Source of the DNA: Micromonospora sp. FIMYZ51
GTDB lineage: Bacteria > Actinomycetota > Actinomycetes > Mycobacteriales > Micromonosporaceae
DNA: 64,000 nt
NCBI RefSeq assembly: GCF_038246755.1
Contig: NZ_CP134706.1
Coordinates: 4,588,001-4,652,000, forward strand
Direction of reading: 5' to 3'
Of the stretch, positions 8,109 to 18,100 are shown one piece after another (position 1 is the stretch's first letter; each line of letters begins with the position of its first letter). The translations under genes were made by a program, and so were the position numbers. The notes beneath the pieces were generated by a model. That model worked only from the letters and a program-made list of their open reading frames with translations, did no database searches and was not told the origin of the DNA.

Positions 8109-11100
8109 TCAGGCCGGCCCGCCCGGTGCCCGCGACACCAACGACCGCAGCCTGCTCGCCCGAGGCGCGGGTGCGGCGCTGGCTCGCTGGGCCTGCCGGA
8201 TCGGCTCGGCCAACGTCAGCAACGTGCCGGCGGGTTCGTCCACCACCCGTGCCAGCACGGCCAGGAACCCGGCCTGAATCTCGGCGACCTCGGTCGCGGA
8301 CAGGCGCTGCGAGTTGTAGCTGAACCGCATGGCGAGCCCGTCCGAACCGGGCCGGCCGTACAGGCAGATATCCAGTTGCGACGTCTGGTACGCGGGCGGC
8401 AGGAACTCGGTGAACTGGAACGCGGCCGAGAAGATCGGGTTGTGTCCGGCCCGGAACGGCACCGGCACCTCGTCGACCAGACGGCTGAATGGGTAGCGGC
8501 TGTGCGCGTACGCGGCCAGGCTGGCTCGCTGGGCTCGGTGCACGACCGCCTCGAACGGGTCGGCATCGGCCATGCGCAGCCGTAGCGACAACGGGTTGAC
8601 GAAGATCCCGACAAGCCCTTCCAGTTCCTTCGTGTCGCGCCCGGAGAACGGCACGCACATCACGATGTCGTCGTCGCCGCTGATCCCGCGAAGTGTCACC
8701 AGATAGGCGCTGAGCAGCACGACGTGTCTCGTCACGTCGAGACGCCTGGCCAGCCCGGCAAGCCCGGTCGCGAGCGAGGCCGGTACGGTGAAGTCCACCG
8801 ACTCGTTGACCACGTCCTGCACCGGCGCCTCGTAGTCGCCTACCCGTAGCCGAGGCAGCGGCGGTGCCAGTTCGCGCAGCCAGTAGGAGCGCATCGCCTC
8901 GCATTCGCCGCTGGACAACCAGCGCAGGCGGTCGCGGAGGTATTCCTCGAACGTCATGGGCAGCGGGTCAAGCCGCGGTTCCCCGTCGGCAAGCGTTGAC
9001 TCGTACGCAGCCGCCAGCTCACGCAGGAACAGGCCGATGCTGGTGCCGTCGGACATGATGTGGTGCATCTTGACGTACACGGTGTGGTGCTCCGCGCCGA
9101 GCCGGAACAGCCGCACGGTGACCGGCGGCCTCCCCAGGTCGTCGAAGGCCGTCCGGTTCTCGGCTTCGATGAGGCGTCGCACCTCAGCGTCGGGGTCGGC
9201 GGTGCCGGTGAGATCGACAAGCGGCACGTCCAGGTCGTACACCGGCAACACCGCCTGCCGGGGGCCCTGTGGGGTGTCCCGGAACACGAGCCGGAGCGCG
9301 TCGTGCCGCTGCACCAGATAGGCGACCGCACGACGGAAGGCCGGCACGTCCACCGCCTGGTGCACGTCCTGCCAGGCCGGCAGGTTCAGCTCGGCCCGGC
9401 CCTCCGCCAGCTGATGCTGGAGCCAGAGGCCGATCTGCACGTTCCACAACTCGAACCAGTCGGGCTCGGCGGGCTGGTCCTGCGCCACCACCGTCGGCTG
9501 GTCCTCCACCGTCCCCGTCGGCTGGTCCTGCGCCGCCGGGTCTTCCAGGTGTGTCGCCAGGTCGGCGACCGTCGGGTACGCGAACAGGTCCGCGATGGTC
9601 AGCCGCACCCCGAGCGTCTGCTGAATGCTGTTCGCCAGCCGCAGCGCGAGCAACGAGTCACCGCCGAGGTCGAACAGGGTCGCCGACACGTTGATCTCGG
9701 GCACCCCGAACTCGGCCGCCCAGAGCCCGCCCAGCGAACGTTCCAGGTCGCGGTACCGCCCGTCGGCGCGTCCCACCAGGGTGACCGGCATCGGTGCCGA
9801 CTTCCTGGACTCGGCGGCAGATCGCGGTCGGGTGACGATCCGTTCCCGGATCGCCGCGCCGAGCCGAATCGGCGCTGCGGCCATCTGGGTGTCCCGGACG
9901 GCCGGGTCCAGCGCGGCCAACGCCGGGTAGTTGACCTCACCGACGATCACCTGCCGAGCCGACGACCGCACCACGGCGCGGAAGCTCTCGATCGCGTCGT
10001 CGATCTCGATGGATCGGAAGAATCCCTGGTCACGCTGGACGTCGAAGTCGGCGGCCATCCCCGTGCCCAGCCAGTCCGTCCAGTTCACCGTGATGGTGCG
10101 CCGTCCGCGCCGACTCCGCCACGCGGCGAATCCGTCGAGGTACAGGTTGGCGGCGGTGTAGTCACTCTGGCCGGCGCTGCCGAGCAGGGCCGTGGTGGAG
10201 CTGAACAGGATCATGGTGTCGGGCGGATCGTCATCGGTCACCGCCTCCAGCACCATCGCACCTGTCACCTTCGGGGCCAGGGTGGCCCGGAACACCTCCG
10301 GTGGCTTCCGGACGAGGAATCCGTCCCCTGCGGTGCCGGCGGCGTGGACCACGTCAGTGATCCGGCCGAATCCTCGGCGCACTGCCGCGACCACCCCCGA
10401 CATCGACGCCAGGTCCGCGACATCCGCCTGGTAGCAGCGCACCTCGCAGCCGCGCCGCTCGATCTCCTGGAGCACCCGGACCTGCCCGGCCTGCCGGTCG
10501 TCACCCTGTTCCAGGATGTCGTCCCACCGTTCCCGCGGTGGTGCCGGCCGCCGGCCGACCAACACGAACCGCGACCCTGGTGCCGTCTCGCTGATCGACA
10601 GCGCCACCTGTAGGCCGAGGCCGCCGAGGCCGCCGGTGATGAGGTACACCCGCTCCGGACCGGGCTCCGGGGGCTCGGCTCCGCCGGCTCCGACCGAGGG
10701 CTCGGCGACCGTCCCGGCCTGGTCGAGATCCACCTCCACCAACTCGGCGACGTAGCGGTCGTCACCCCGCAGAACCACCTGCCCGACCGGATCGCGCCCG
10801 ATGATCTCTGCGGCGACGGCAGTGGCGGACACCCGACCATCGACGTCCACACATCGGCAGACGGTCTCGATGTCCTCCTGCCCGATGACCTTGGCCAGCC
10901 CGAACAGCGCCGAATGCGCCGGCACCGGGGCGGGCTCCTCGCCGGTCACATCGTTGACGTGCCGGGCGACCACCGTGATCCGCCGGGCCTGCACCGCTCG
11001 CGTGCTCAGCGATCGGGCGAATCGGGCCAGACTCAGGACCCCCGCCTCCAGCAGGCGATCCTGGGTGGCCAGGTCGTACCGGTCCGGGTCACCGTCGGGT

Positions 11101-14100
11101 GCCACGAAGATGATCTCCGGTGGCAGATCGGCGTTCGTGTCGACGGCGTCGTCCAGTGCGGCGACGGTCACGGCGATGTCGGCATCGCGCAGTGCCGAGG
11201 CGACCGTCTCGCGCAGCGCCGAGGGCTCCCCGACCACGAGCGCCCGGTCGATCCGCCGGACCCCGTCCGGCGCCCGCCGGGTCCGGACCCAGCGCAGGGT
11301 GTGGTGCGGCGCGGCCGGACGTGCCTGCTGGATCGTGCGGCGGGGGTTGTTGACCCGCTTCGCGGTGAAACCGGCGACGTCCAGCACGAGGTCGCCGTCT
11401 TCGTCGAGCACCAGAACGTCGACCTTGCGGATCTCGTCACGTTGGCTGAAGCCCTCGGTGGGCCGGATGAAGCTGACGCACCGGGCGGGCATCGGCCGGT
11501 GGATGCTCAGCCGGTCGTACCCGATCGGCAGATAGAAGTCGCCGTCCGAAGCGTTGGCGTCAGACTGCTCGTTCAGCATTGCCCAGCGGTGGAAGCCGGT
11601 GGCCAGGTCCAGCAGCGCCGGGTGAAGTGCGTACGCGCCGATCTCGTCGCGGTAGCGGTCGGGCAGGCGCAACCGGCCCAGTGCCGCGTACGCGCCGACG
11701 TCGACCACCCGCAGGCTCTCCCGCCAGCGTCCGCCGAACTCCATGACGTCGTGCTCGTCCTGCGCCCGGCCGACGTCGACGCTTGCCGACGTGCAGCGGG
11801 CGGCGAGATCGGTCACATCGGTCCGCGGTGGTGCGGCCAGCGGTCGATCGCTGAGCCGGCCACGCGCGTGCACCGACCACCGCTGGCCGGCGGCGGCCGG
11901 ATCCCGGCTGACCACAGTGAACTCCAGTTCACTGGCGTGGGTCCGCCGCACGGTCGTGTGCACCACGCGCGGATGCCCGGCCCGCACCAGCAGCGGCACC
12001 TGGAACTCGACCGCCGACAGCTCCGTGACCGGCGTGTCCACCAGGACGGCTCCGGCGGCCCGGGCCATCTCCAGGTACGTCGTGCCGGGCACGATCGCCT
12101 CGGCCAGCATCCGGTGCTCGCTGAGCATCCAGTGCCGCTCCAGATCGAATTCCGTGCGGAAGACCACTTCGTCGATGCCGTGCACCAGCAGCTCGTCAAG
12201 CAACGGATGGATGGGCTCGGCCGGCACCCGGGCGGCGGGATCGGGGGCCGGGGCCGGCTCCAGCCAGTACCGCGACCGCTGGAACGGATAGCTGGGCAGC
12301 GCCACCCGCCGTGGGCGTTCGTGCCCGTGATAGCCGGTCCAGTCCGGGCGTACGCCGGCCAGCCAGAGGCGGCCGAGTGCTCGCTGCGTCGTGACCAGCT
12401 GTCCCCGTCGGTCAGCGCGGTGCGGCAGGCTGGCCACCGTCCGCGCGTCGTCCGGGATCACCCGGCGGGCCAAGTTCGTCAAGGTCTGTCCCGGCCCGAC
12501 CTCAAGCAGCACGACATCCGCCTCGGTCGCAATTGTCGCGAGCCCGGCGGCGAACTCGACGGTCGCCCGCGCGTGCCGACCCCAGTAGGCCGGATCGGTG
12601 GCTTGTGCACCGGTGATCCAGTCGCCGGTGACGTTGGAGACGAAAGGCACCTGCGGCTCGTGCCGTGGCACCCGCGCAACCGCGGCCACCAACGGCTCGA
12701 CCATCGGTTCGACAAGTGCCGAGTGGAAGGCATGCGAGGTGGCTACGCGGCGGGCCGTCAGCCCACGCCGGGCCGCCTCGGCCGCGAACGCCGCCACCGC
12801 TTCCACCCCGCCGGACACCACACAGTCGGCCGGCCCGTTGTGTGCCGCGAGCGCCAGTCCCTCCGGCAGCAGCCGCTCGATCTGCGCCCGGTCGGCGGAG
12901 ACGCTGAGCATCGCGCCGGGCGGCAGCTCCTGCATCAGCCGACCGCGCAGCGCCACCAGATGCAGCGCGTCGGCCAGAGCGAACACACCGGCCCGGCAGG
13001 CGGCAACATACTCGCCGACGCTGTGCCCGAGCATCGCTCGTGGGGTGATCCCCCAGGACGCCCAGAGCTCGGCGAGCGCGTGCGACACGGTGAACAACGC
13101 GGGCTGGGCGAATCGCGTACGGGTCAGCTCGCCGGCCGCCGCCGGGTCGTCTGCCCCGCCGATCAGCAGCGCCCGGAGATCGATGTCGAGCTCCGACCGG
13201 AGCAGGTCAGCGCAGTTGTCGACCGCCGCGCGGAAGACCGGCTCCTGCCGGTACAGGTCGGCGACCATCCCCGGATGCTGCGCACCCTGGCCGGGAAACA
13301 GGAACGCGACCGGCGGTTGGCCCGTGCCGGCCCGACCGGTGCACACGGTGGACGGGTCCCCGGCGGACAGCGCTCGCGCCGCCTCGCCTGCGGTCGCGGC
13401 GACCGCGATCCGTCGGTGCGGGAACGCCTGGCGCCCCGCAGCCAGCGTGAACGCCACGTCGACCAGAGACTGGTCCTGCCGATCAAGGCGGGCGGCGAGC
13501 CGGCTGGTGGCCTCGTCCAGGGCGTCCGGCGTACGCGCCGAAATCACCAGCAGCTGGGATTCACGGGCCGACACCGGTGCGGCGGCCGGCGGTGCCTCCT
13601 CCAGCACCACGTGCGCGTTGGTGCCGCCGAACCCGAATGCGCTGACGCCCGCCCGGCGGGGGAACTCCGTGCGCTCCCAGGCGGTCAGCTCCCCCTGCAC
13701 CCGGAACGGGGTCCGCTCGAAGTCGATGTCGGAGTTGGCGCCGGTGAAGTGCGGGGTCGGCGGCAGCATGCCGTGTCGCAGGGCCAGCACGGTCTTGAGT
13801 AGCCCGGCGATGCCGGCAGCCGCGTCCAGATGCCCCAGATTGCCCTTCACCGAGCCGATCACACATGAGTCCGTGCGGTCACTGCTCTGCCGGAAAGCTC
13901 GGGTCAGGGCTTCGACCTCGATGGCATCACCGATCTTGGTGCCGCTGCCATGTGCCTCGACGTACCCGATGCTGTCGGCCGACAGGCCGGCCAACTCCAG
14001 GGCCTCCAGCACGACCGCCGCCTGCCCGGCCACCCCGGGCGCGGTGAAGCTGGCCTTGTCCGCGCCGTCGTTGTTGACCGCGGTCCCCTTGATCACCGCA

Positions 14101-14903
14101 TACACCGTGTCGTTGTCGGCCACCGCGTCGGAGAGTCGCTTCAGCACGATCGCGCCCGCGCCGTTGTTGAACACGGTGCCCTGGCTGTGCGCGTCGAAGG
14201 GCCGGCAGTGCCCGTCCGGCGACAGGATGCCGCCCTCCTGGAAGGTGTAGCCCGTGCCCGGCGGCACTTTGAAGGACACCCCGCCAGCGACCGCCGTGTC
14301 GCACTCGCGGTTGAGCAGGCTCTGGCAGGCGAGGTGCACGGCAACAAGCGAACTCGAACAGGCGGTGTGTACGGGAATACTCGGGCCACGCAGATTCAGC
14401 TTGTACGACACCCGAGTAGTGAGGAACGCCAACTCGTTGCCCACGCCGACGTTGGCGTCGCCGATCGCCGCACCGCCCTCCAGGTTGGCGAAGACGTTGG
14501 CCAGGTATGCGCTGGTGCTGGCGCCTCCGAAAACGCCGACCGCTCCCGGGATCCGGTCGGCGGCGTAGCCAGCGTGCTCGATGGCCGCCCAGGCCGTCTC
14601 CAGGAACACCCGCTGCTGCGGGTCCATCACCGTGGCCTCACGGGGGGTGTAGCCGAAGAACTCGGCGTCGAAGAGGTCGAACCCGGCCATCCGGGCGCCG
14701 GCCCGCACATAGTCGGGCCGGGAGAAGCGCTCCCGCGGCACCCCGGCGGCCAGCAGCTCATCGTCGGTGAAGAAGCTGACGCTCGCCACCCCGTCGTGCA
14801 GATTTCGCCAGAACTCGTCGAGGTTCTCTGCGCCGGGAAAGCGGCCCGCCATCCCGACGATTGCGATGTCGCACCCGGACTCGTGCACTTCGGAGTCGTC
14901 CAC
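8109..14903 (-). CDS. Hybrid PKS-NRPS, KS-AT-DH-KR-ACP-C
   Basis: About 2264 residues. KS carries the active-site HTACSSSL. AT has GHSVGEYVAA and an HAFH signature, which predicts malonyl-CoA. DH has HRMLAEAIVP (an Ala where HxxxGxxxxP has Gly) and HPALLDLA with the catalytic Asp. KR has TGGLGGLGL and an S...Y triad around SAGQSDYTAAN. The ACP has LGGDSL and the C domain has an intact MHHIMSDG. No ER is present, so the module should install an alpha,beta-alkene. The protein ends in C with no A domain; its acceptor is presumably the first carrier of the T-C-A-T protein. GTG 14903 was chosen because GGGGTG lies 5 nt upstream; GTG 14936 in the same frame is the alternative. It is the first gene after the promoter at 15110-15139. 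Confidence 0.93.
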   Translation of the reverse strand: MDDSEVHESGCDIAIVGMAGRFPGAENLDEFWRNLHDGVASVSFFTDDELLAAGVPRERFSRPDYVRAGARMAGFDLFDAEFFGYTPREATVMDPQQRVFLETAWAAIEHAGYAADRIPGAVGVFGGASTSAYLANVFANLEGGAAIGDANVGVGNELAFLTTRVSYKLNLRGPSIPVHTACSSSLVAVHLACQSLLNRECDTAVAGGVSFKVPPGTGYTFQEGGILSPDGHCRPFDAHSQGTVFNNGAGAIVLKRLSDAVADNDTVYAVIKGTAVNNDGADKASFTAPGVAGQAAVVLEALELAGLSADSIGYVEAHGSGTKIGDAIEVEALTRAFRQSSDRTDSCVIGSVKGNLGHLDAAAGIAGLLKTVLALRHGMLPPTPHFTGANSDIDFERTPFRVQGELTAWERTEFPRRAGVSAFGFGGTNAHVVLEEAPPAAAPVSARESQLLVISARTPDALDEATSRLAARLDRQDQSLVDVAFTLAAGRQAFPHRRIAVAATAGEAARALSAGDPSTVCTGRAGTGQPPVAFLFPGQGAQHPGMVADLYRQEPVFRAAVDNCADLLRSELDIDLRALLIGGADDPAAAGELTRTRFAQPALFTVSHALAELWASWGITPRAMLGHSVGEYVAACRAGVFALADALHLVALRGRLMQELPPGAMLSVSADRAQIERLLPEGLALAAHNGPADCVVSGGVEAVAAFAAEAARRGLTARRVATSHAFHSALVEPMVEPLVAAVARVPRHEPQVPFVSNVTGDWITGAQATDPAYWGRHARATVEFAAGLATIATEADVVLLEVGPGQTLTNLARRVIPDDARTVASLPHRADRRGQLVTTQRALGRLWLAGVRPDWTGYHGHERPRRVALPSYPFQRSRYWLEPAPAPDPAARVPAEPIHPLLDELLVHGIDEVVFRTEFDLERHWMLSEHRMLAEAIVPGTTYLEMARAAGAVLVDTPVTELSAVEFQVPLLVRAGHPRVVHTTVRRTHASELEFTVVSRDPAAAGQRWSVHARGRLSDRPLAAPPRTDVTDLAARCTSASVDVGRAQDEHDVMEFGGRWRESLRVVDVGAYAALGRLRLPDRYRDEIGAYALHPALLDLATGFHRWAMLNEQSDANASDGDFYLPIGYDRLSIHRPMPARCVSFIRPTEGFSQRDEIRKVDVLVLDEDGDLVLDVAGFTAKRVNNPRRTIQQARPAAPHHTLRWVRTRRAPDGVRRIDRALVVGEPSALRETVASALRDADIAVTVAALDDAVDTNADLPPEIIFVAPDGDPDRYDLATQDRLLEAGVLSLARFARSLSTRAVQARRITVVARHVNDVTGEEPAPVPAHSALFGLAKVIGQEDIETVCRCVDVDGRVSATAVAAEIIGRDPVGQVVLRGDDRYVAELVEVDLDQAGTVAEPSVGAGGAEPPEPGPERVYLITGGLGGLGLQVALSISETAPGSRFVLVGRRPAPPRERWDDILEQGDDRQAGQVRVLQEIERRGCEVRCYQADVADLASMSGVVAAVRRGFGRITDVVHAAGTAGDGFLVRKPPEVFRATLAPKVTGAMVLEAVTDDDPPDTMILFSSTTALLGSAGQSDYTAANLYLDGFAAWRSRRGRRTITVNWTDWLGTGMAADFDVQRDQGFFRSIEIDDAIESFRAVVRSSARQVIVGEVNYPALAALDPAVRDTQMAAAPIRLGAAIRERIVTRPRSAAESRKSAPMPVTLVGRADGRYRDLERSLGGLWAAEFGVPEINVSATLFDLGGDSLLALRLANSIQQTLGVRLTIADLFAYPTVADLATHLEDPAAQDQPTGTVEDQPTVVAQDQPAEPDWFELWNVQIGLWLQHQLAEGRAELNLPAWQDVHQAVDVPAFRRAVAYLVQRHDALRLVFRDTPQGPRQAVLPVYDLDVPLVDLTGTADPDAEVRRLIEAENRTAFDDLGRPPVTVRLFRLGAEHHTVYVKMHHIMSDGTSIGLFLRELAAAYESTLADGEPRLDPLPMTFEEYLRDRLRWLSSGECEAMRSYWLRELAPPLPRLRVGDYEAPVQDVVNESVDFTVPASLATGLAGLARRLDVTRHVVLLSAYLVTLRGISGDDDIVMCVPFSGRDTKELEGLVGIFVNPLSLRLRMADADPFEAVVHRAQRASLAAYAHSRYPFSRLVDEVPVPFRAGHNPIFSAAFQFTEFLPPAYQTSQLDICLYGRPGSDGLAMRFSYNSQRLSATEVAEIQAGFLAVLARVVDEPAGTLLTLAEPIRQAQRASAAPAPRASRLRSLVSRAPGGPA
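9471..9535 (-). repeat. Short imperfect repeats encoding the ACP-C linker of the KS-AT-DH-KR-ACP-C protein
   Basis: Three copies of a GGCTGGTCCT-cored unit encode a Gln/Pro/Asp-rich linker of the DQPT...DQPT...DQPA type between the ACP and the C domain. It looks like a flexible interdomain linker that expanded by slippage, not a separate element. Confidence 0.75.
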
Positions 14904-15109
14904 GTGGTCACCCCAATTCGTTACGGGATCCGGCACGCCGCATCACGTCGGCGTGACACGCCGACGGGCGGGAAAGGGACGAGGCACAGCTGGGCCGACG
15001 AAACACGAGGGCGCAACAGAGGTGGGCCATCCAACGTGGCCAGACGACCAGGGCCTCGACTTGACATGGTGCGCACCGCAGCAGCGGACAATACGGCACC
15101 GTGAAAAGA

Positions 15110-15139
15110 ATCCTCTTAGCTCGATCGCGTAGTTGTCAA
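15110..15139 (-). promoter_or_regulatory. Internal promoter ahead of the KS-AT-DH-KR-ACP-C gene
   Basis: On the minus strand TTGACA (15139-15134) is followed after 18 nt by GAGGAT (15115-15110), a good match to actinomycete vegetative-type -35 and -10 elements. It sits in the 200-bp gap between the C-A-T and PKS genes, one of only two large gaps inside the locus. The 11-mer ATCCTCTTAGC (plus strand, 15110-15120) recurs exactly in the other gap promoter at 34158. It leaves an untranslated leader of roughly 200 nt before GTG 14903. Confidence 0.65.
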
Positions 15140-15147
15140 GAGGGTCG

Positions 15148-18100
15148 TCACGGTCGGCGTTCCGATTGGGCGCCCTGTCGGCGGCGCAGCTGCCGATGCT
15201 GCAACCGGCCTCGCTCGATCGCCCGGTCGACGCCGTCGGTCCGAGCGGCGGCCCCCTTCAGCGCAGCCTGCGCACGCACTGTGGTGGACCGGAACAACTC
15301 GATCAGCTCCACCTGGAGGCCGACCTCGGACCAGAGCCGCTGATGCAGCGTGATCAGCAACAGCGAGTCACCCCCGAGGTCGAAGAAGTTCTGGTCGATG
15401 CCGACCCGTTCGGCGTCCAGCAGATCGCACCAGATAGCGGCGACCGCCCGCTCGGTCTCGTCCCGGGGATCGGTGATCGGCCCCGCGTGGTCCGGCGGTG
15501 GTGGCAGGGCGTCCCGCTCCACCTTGCCGTGCGCGGAGAGCGGCAGTGCGGCCAGGGGCACCACCGCAGCCGGCACCATGTGCGGCGGCAACCGCTCGCG
15601 CAGGAACTCCAGGAGCGCGCCGTCGGCCATGTTCTCCTCGGCACCGACGACGTACGCGATGATCCGCGGCTCGGCACGCCGGTCCCTGCGCACCACGACC
15701 GCCGCCTCGCGTACCAGTGACGAGCTGGTCAGCACACTCTCGATCTCGCCCAACTCGATCCGGAAGCCGCGAATCTTCACCTGGTCGTCGCGCCGGCCGA
15801 GAAACTCCAGCCCGCCGTCGGGCCGGATCCGCACCACGTCACCGGTCCGGTACAGCCGACCGCCGGACAGCCGATCACCGCCGGCCCCGGCGTGCGGGTC
15901 AGGCACGAACGCCGCCGCCGTCAGGTCGGGGCGCCGCAGATAGCCGCGCGCGACGTTGGCGCCGCTGACGTACAGCTCGCCGGGAACACCGATCGGCACC
16001 GGCTGTCCGTCGTGGTCGAGCACCTGCCCACCAGTGTTGGCCAGTGGTCGTCCCAGTGGTGTGCCGGCCGTGTCCGGCTGCCGGTCCGTGACCCGGTACG
16101 TGAACACGCCGACGGTTGTCTCGGTGGGGCCGTAGTGGTTCTCCACCTGGCACGTCCCCATCGCGGCCACCTCACGCAGCCAGGCCCAGTTCGACGCCTC
16201 GCCGCCGACGACCAGGTGCCGCCGGGGCAGCAGGTCCGCCTTCCGGCCCGCGCCGAGCAGGGCTTTGAGATGCGAAGGCGCGATCTTCAGGCAGTCGACC
16301 CGGTGCTCGACCAGGTAGTCGGCCAGGGCGTCCGCGTCGAGGGCCCGCTCCCGGCTGATCAGGTGCAGCACGCCGCCGGTGATCAACGGTGGCACCAGCA
16401 TGGTGAGGCACGAGTCGACCGTCAGCGGCTGCACCATCGCGTAGCTGAGTGGCTCGGTGACACCCAGCCGGTCCAGTATCCCGAGGGTGTAGTTGACCAA
16501 CTGTCGGTGCTCGACGACCACCCCCTTCGGCGCGCCGGTGGAGCCGGAGGTGAACAGGATGTAGGCGGCGTTGGTCGGCTCGGCCGCCCGGCCGGTGGGC
16601 GGGGCGGCCGGCGGTGCCGTCGCGGCCAGCCACGAACGGTTCAACTCGATCGCGTCCACCCCGGCAGGTGGTTCGATCGCGGGAGTGTGGACGAGGACGG
16701 TCGCGCCGGCCTCGCGCAGGATCGCGGTCCGACGGGCGGCGGGCTCCGCCGGGTCGATCGGCACGTACGCGCCGCCAGCCTTCAGCGTTCCCAGCACGGC
16801 GACCGCCAGCGCCGGAGACCGGTCCACACAAACGCCGACCGGGTGTTCGGGCCCGACCCCACGCTGCTGAAGCAGGTGAGCGAGCCGATTCGCCAGCCGG
16901 TCCAGCTCGGCGAAGGTCAGTCGGGCATCCTCGGCGCGTACCGCGATCGCGTCCGGCGTCCGGGCCGCCTGCGCGGCGAACAGCTCGTGCACGCACGTCC
17001 CACCGTCCGGCCAGCTCGCCGAGGGACCAGCCAGGTCGGCGATCGCCCGCCGGTCAGCGTCGCCCAGCATCGGCAACCTCGCGACCGGCGTGTCCGGTGC
17101 GGCCACCGCCGCCGCGCACAGCCGGCGCAGGTGATCCGCCAGGCGCACGATGGTGTCCCGGTCGAACAGCGCCGTGTCGTACTCCAACTGGCCGCTCACC
17201 CGGTCGCCCTGCTCCACCAGGTTGAGCGTGAGATCCCGCTTGCTGGTGCCGTTGTGGACCGGGAAGTCGGTCAGCCGCAGGTCCCCCATGCTCGGAAGTG
17301 TCGGAGCGGCGCGCATGGTGCACATGACGAGGAAGTGTGCCGCGGCACCACCGGCGGCCCGGTGTGCGCGCAGCGTCTCCACGACCTTCTCGAACGGCAC
17401 CTCTTGGTGGGCCAACGCCTCGGCCGTACCGGCGCCGACCTGTCGGAGCAACTCCCGGTAGGTGAGCCGACCGGTGACCCGGGCGCGTAGCAGCACCGTG
17501 TTGACGAACAGGCCGACCATCCGTTCGGTCTGCGGATGTCCTCGGTTGGCCACCGACGTGGCCACCGTGATGTCCGAGGCCCCGGTATAGCGGTACAGCA
17601 GCACGTCCAGGGCGGCCAGCAGAGCGACGAACAGCGAGGTGCCCTGCCCGCTGGCCAGCCGCCGTAGGCCGCGCACCACGTCCTCGCCAAAGTCGAGATC
17701 CACGACCCCGCCGTTGAAGGCGGGTACGGCCGGGCGCGGACGGTCGGTGGGCAGTTGCAGCGGCGGCGGCGAGCCAGCCAGTCGCTCCCGCCAGTACGAC
17801 AGCTGGTCACGCAGCTCCGGTGTCTCGACCCGATTCCGCTGCCAGCGCGCCACGTCCCCGTAGTGCGCGGCAGGATGATCGCCGCTGGGGCGGTCACCGC
17901 CGCGTATCTTTTCGTAGCCGGCCGCCGTCTCGTGCAGCAGCACGCCCCAGCTCCAGGCGTCCCCGACCAGGTGGTGCATGGTCAGCAGCAGCACGTGGTC
18001 CGCCGGCGCCATCGCGATGAGGTGCGCCTCGACGAGCGGGCCGGCCACGAGATCGAAGCGCCGGGAGGCCAGCGTGGTGGCCAGGGCGCGAGCCCGCTCC

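Noticed and set aside
9471..9535. Repeats that could suggest a CRISPR or mobile element
   Set aside because: They are in-frame linker repeats within one PKS gene, short and without unique spacers. No CRISPR array, transposase, tRNA or rRNA was seen anywhere in the window.
14908..15099. Small minus-strand open frame in the leader between the promoter at 15110 and the PKS start
   Set aside because: No good ribosome site at proper spacing and an unremarkable sequence; a leader peptide cannot be excluded but is not supported.
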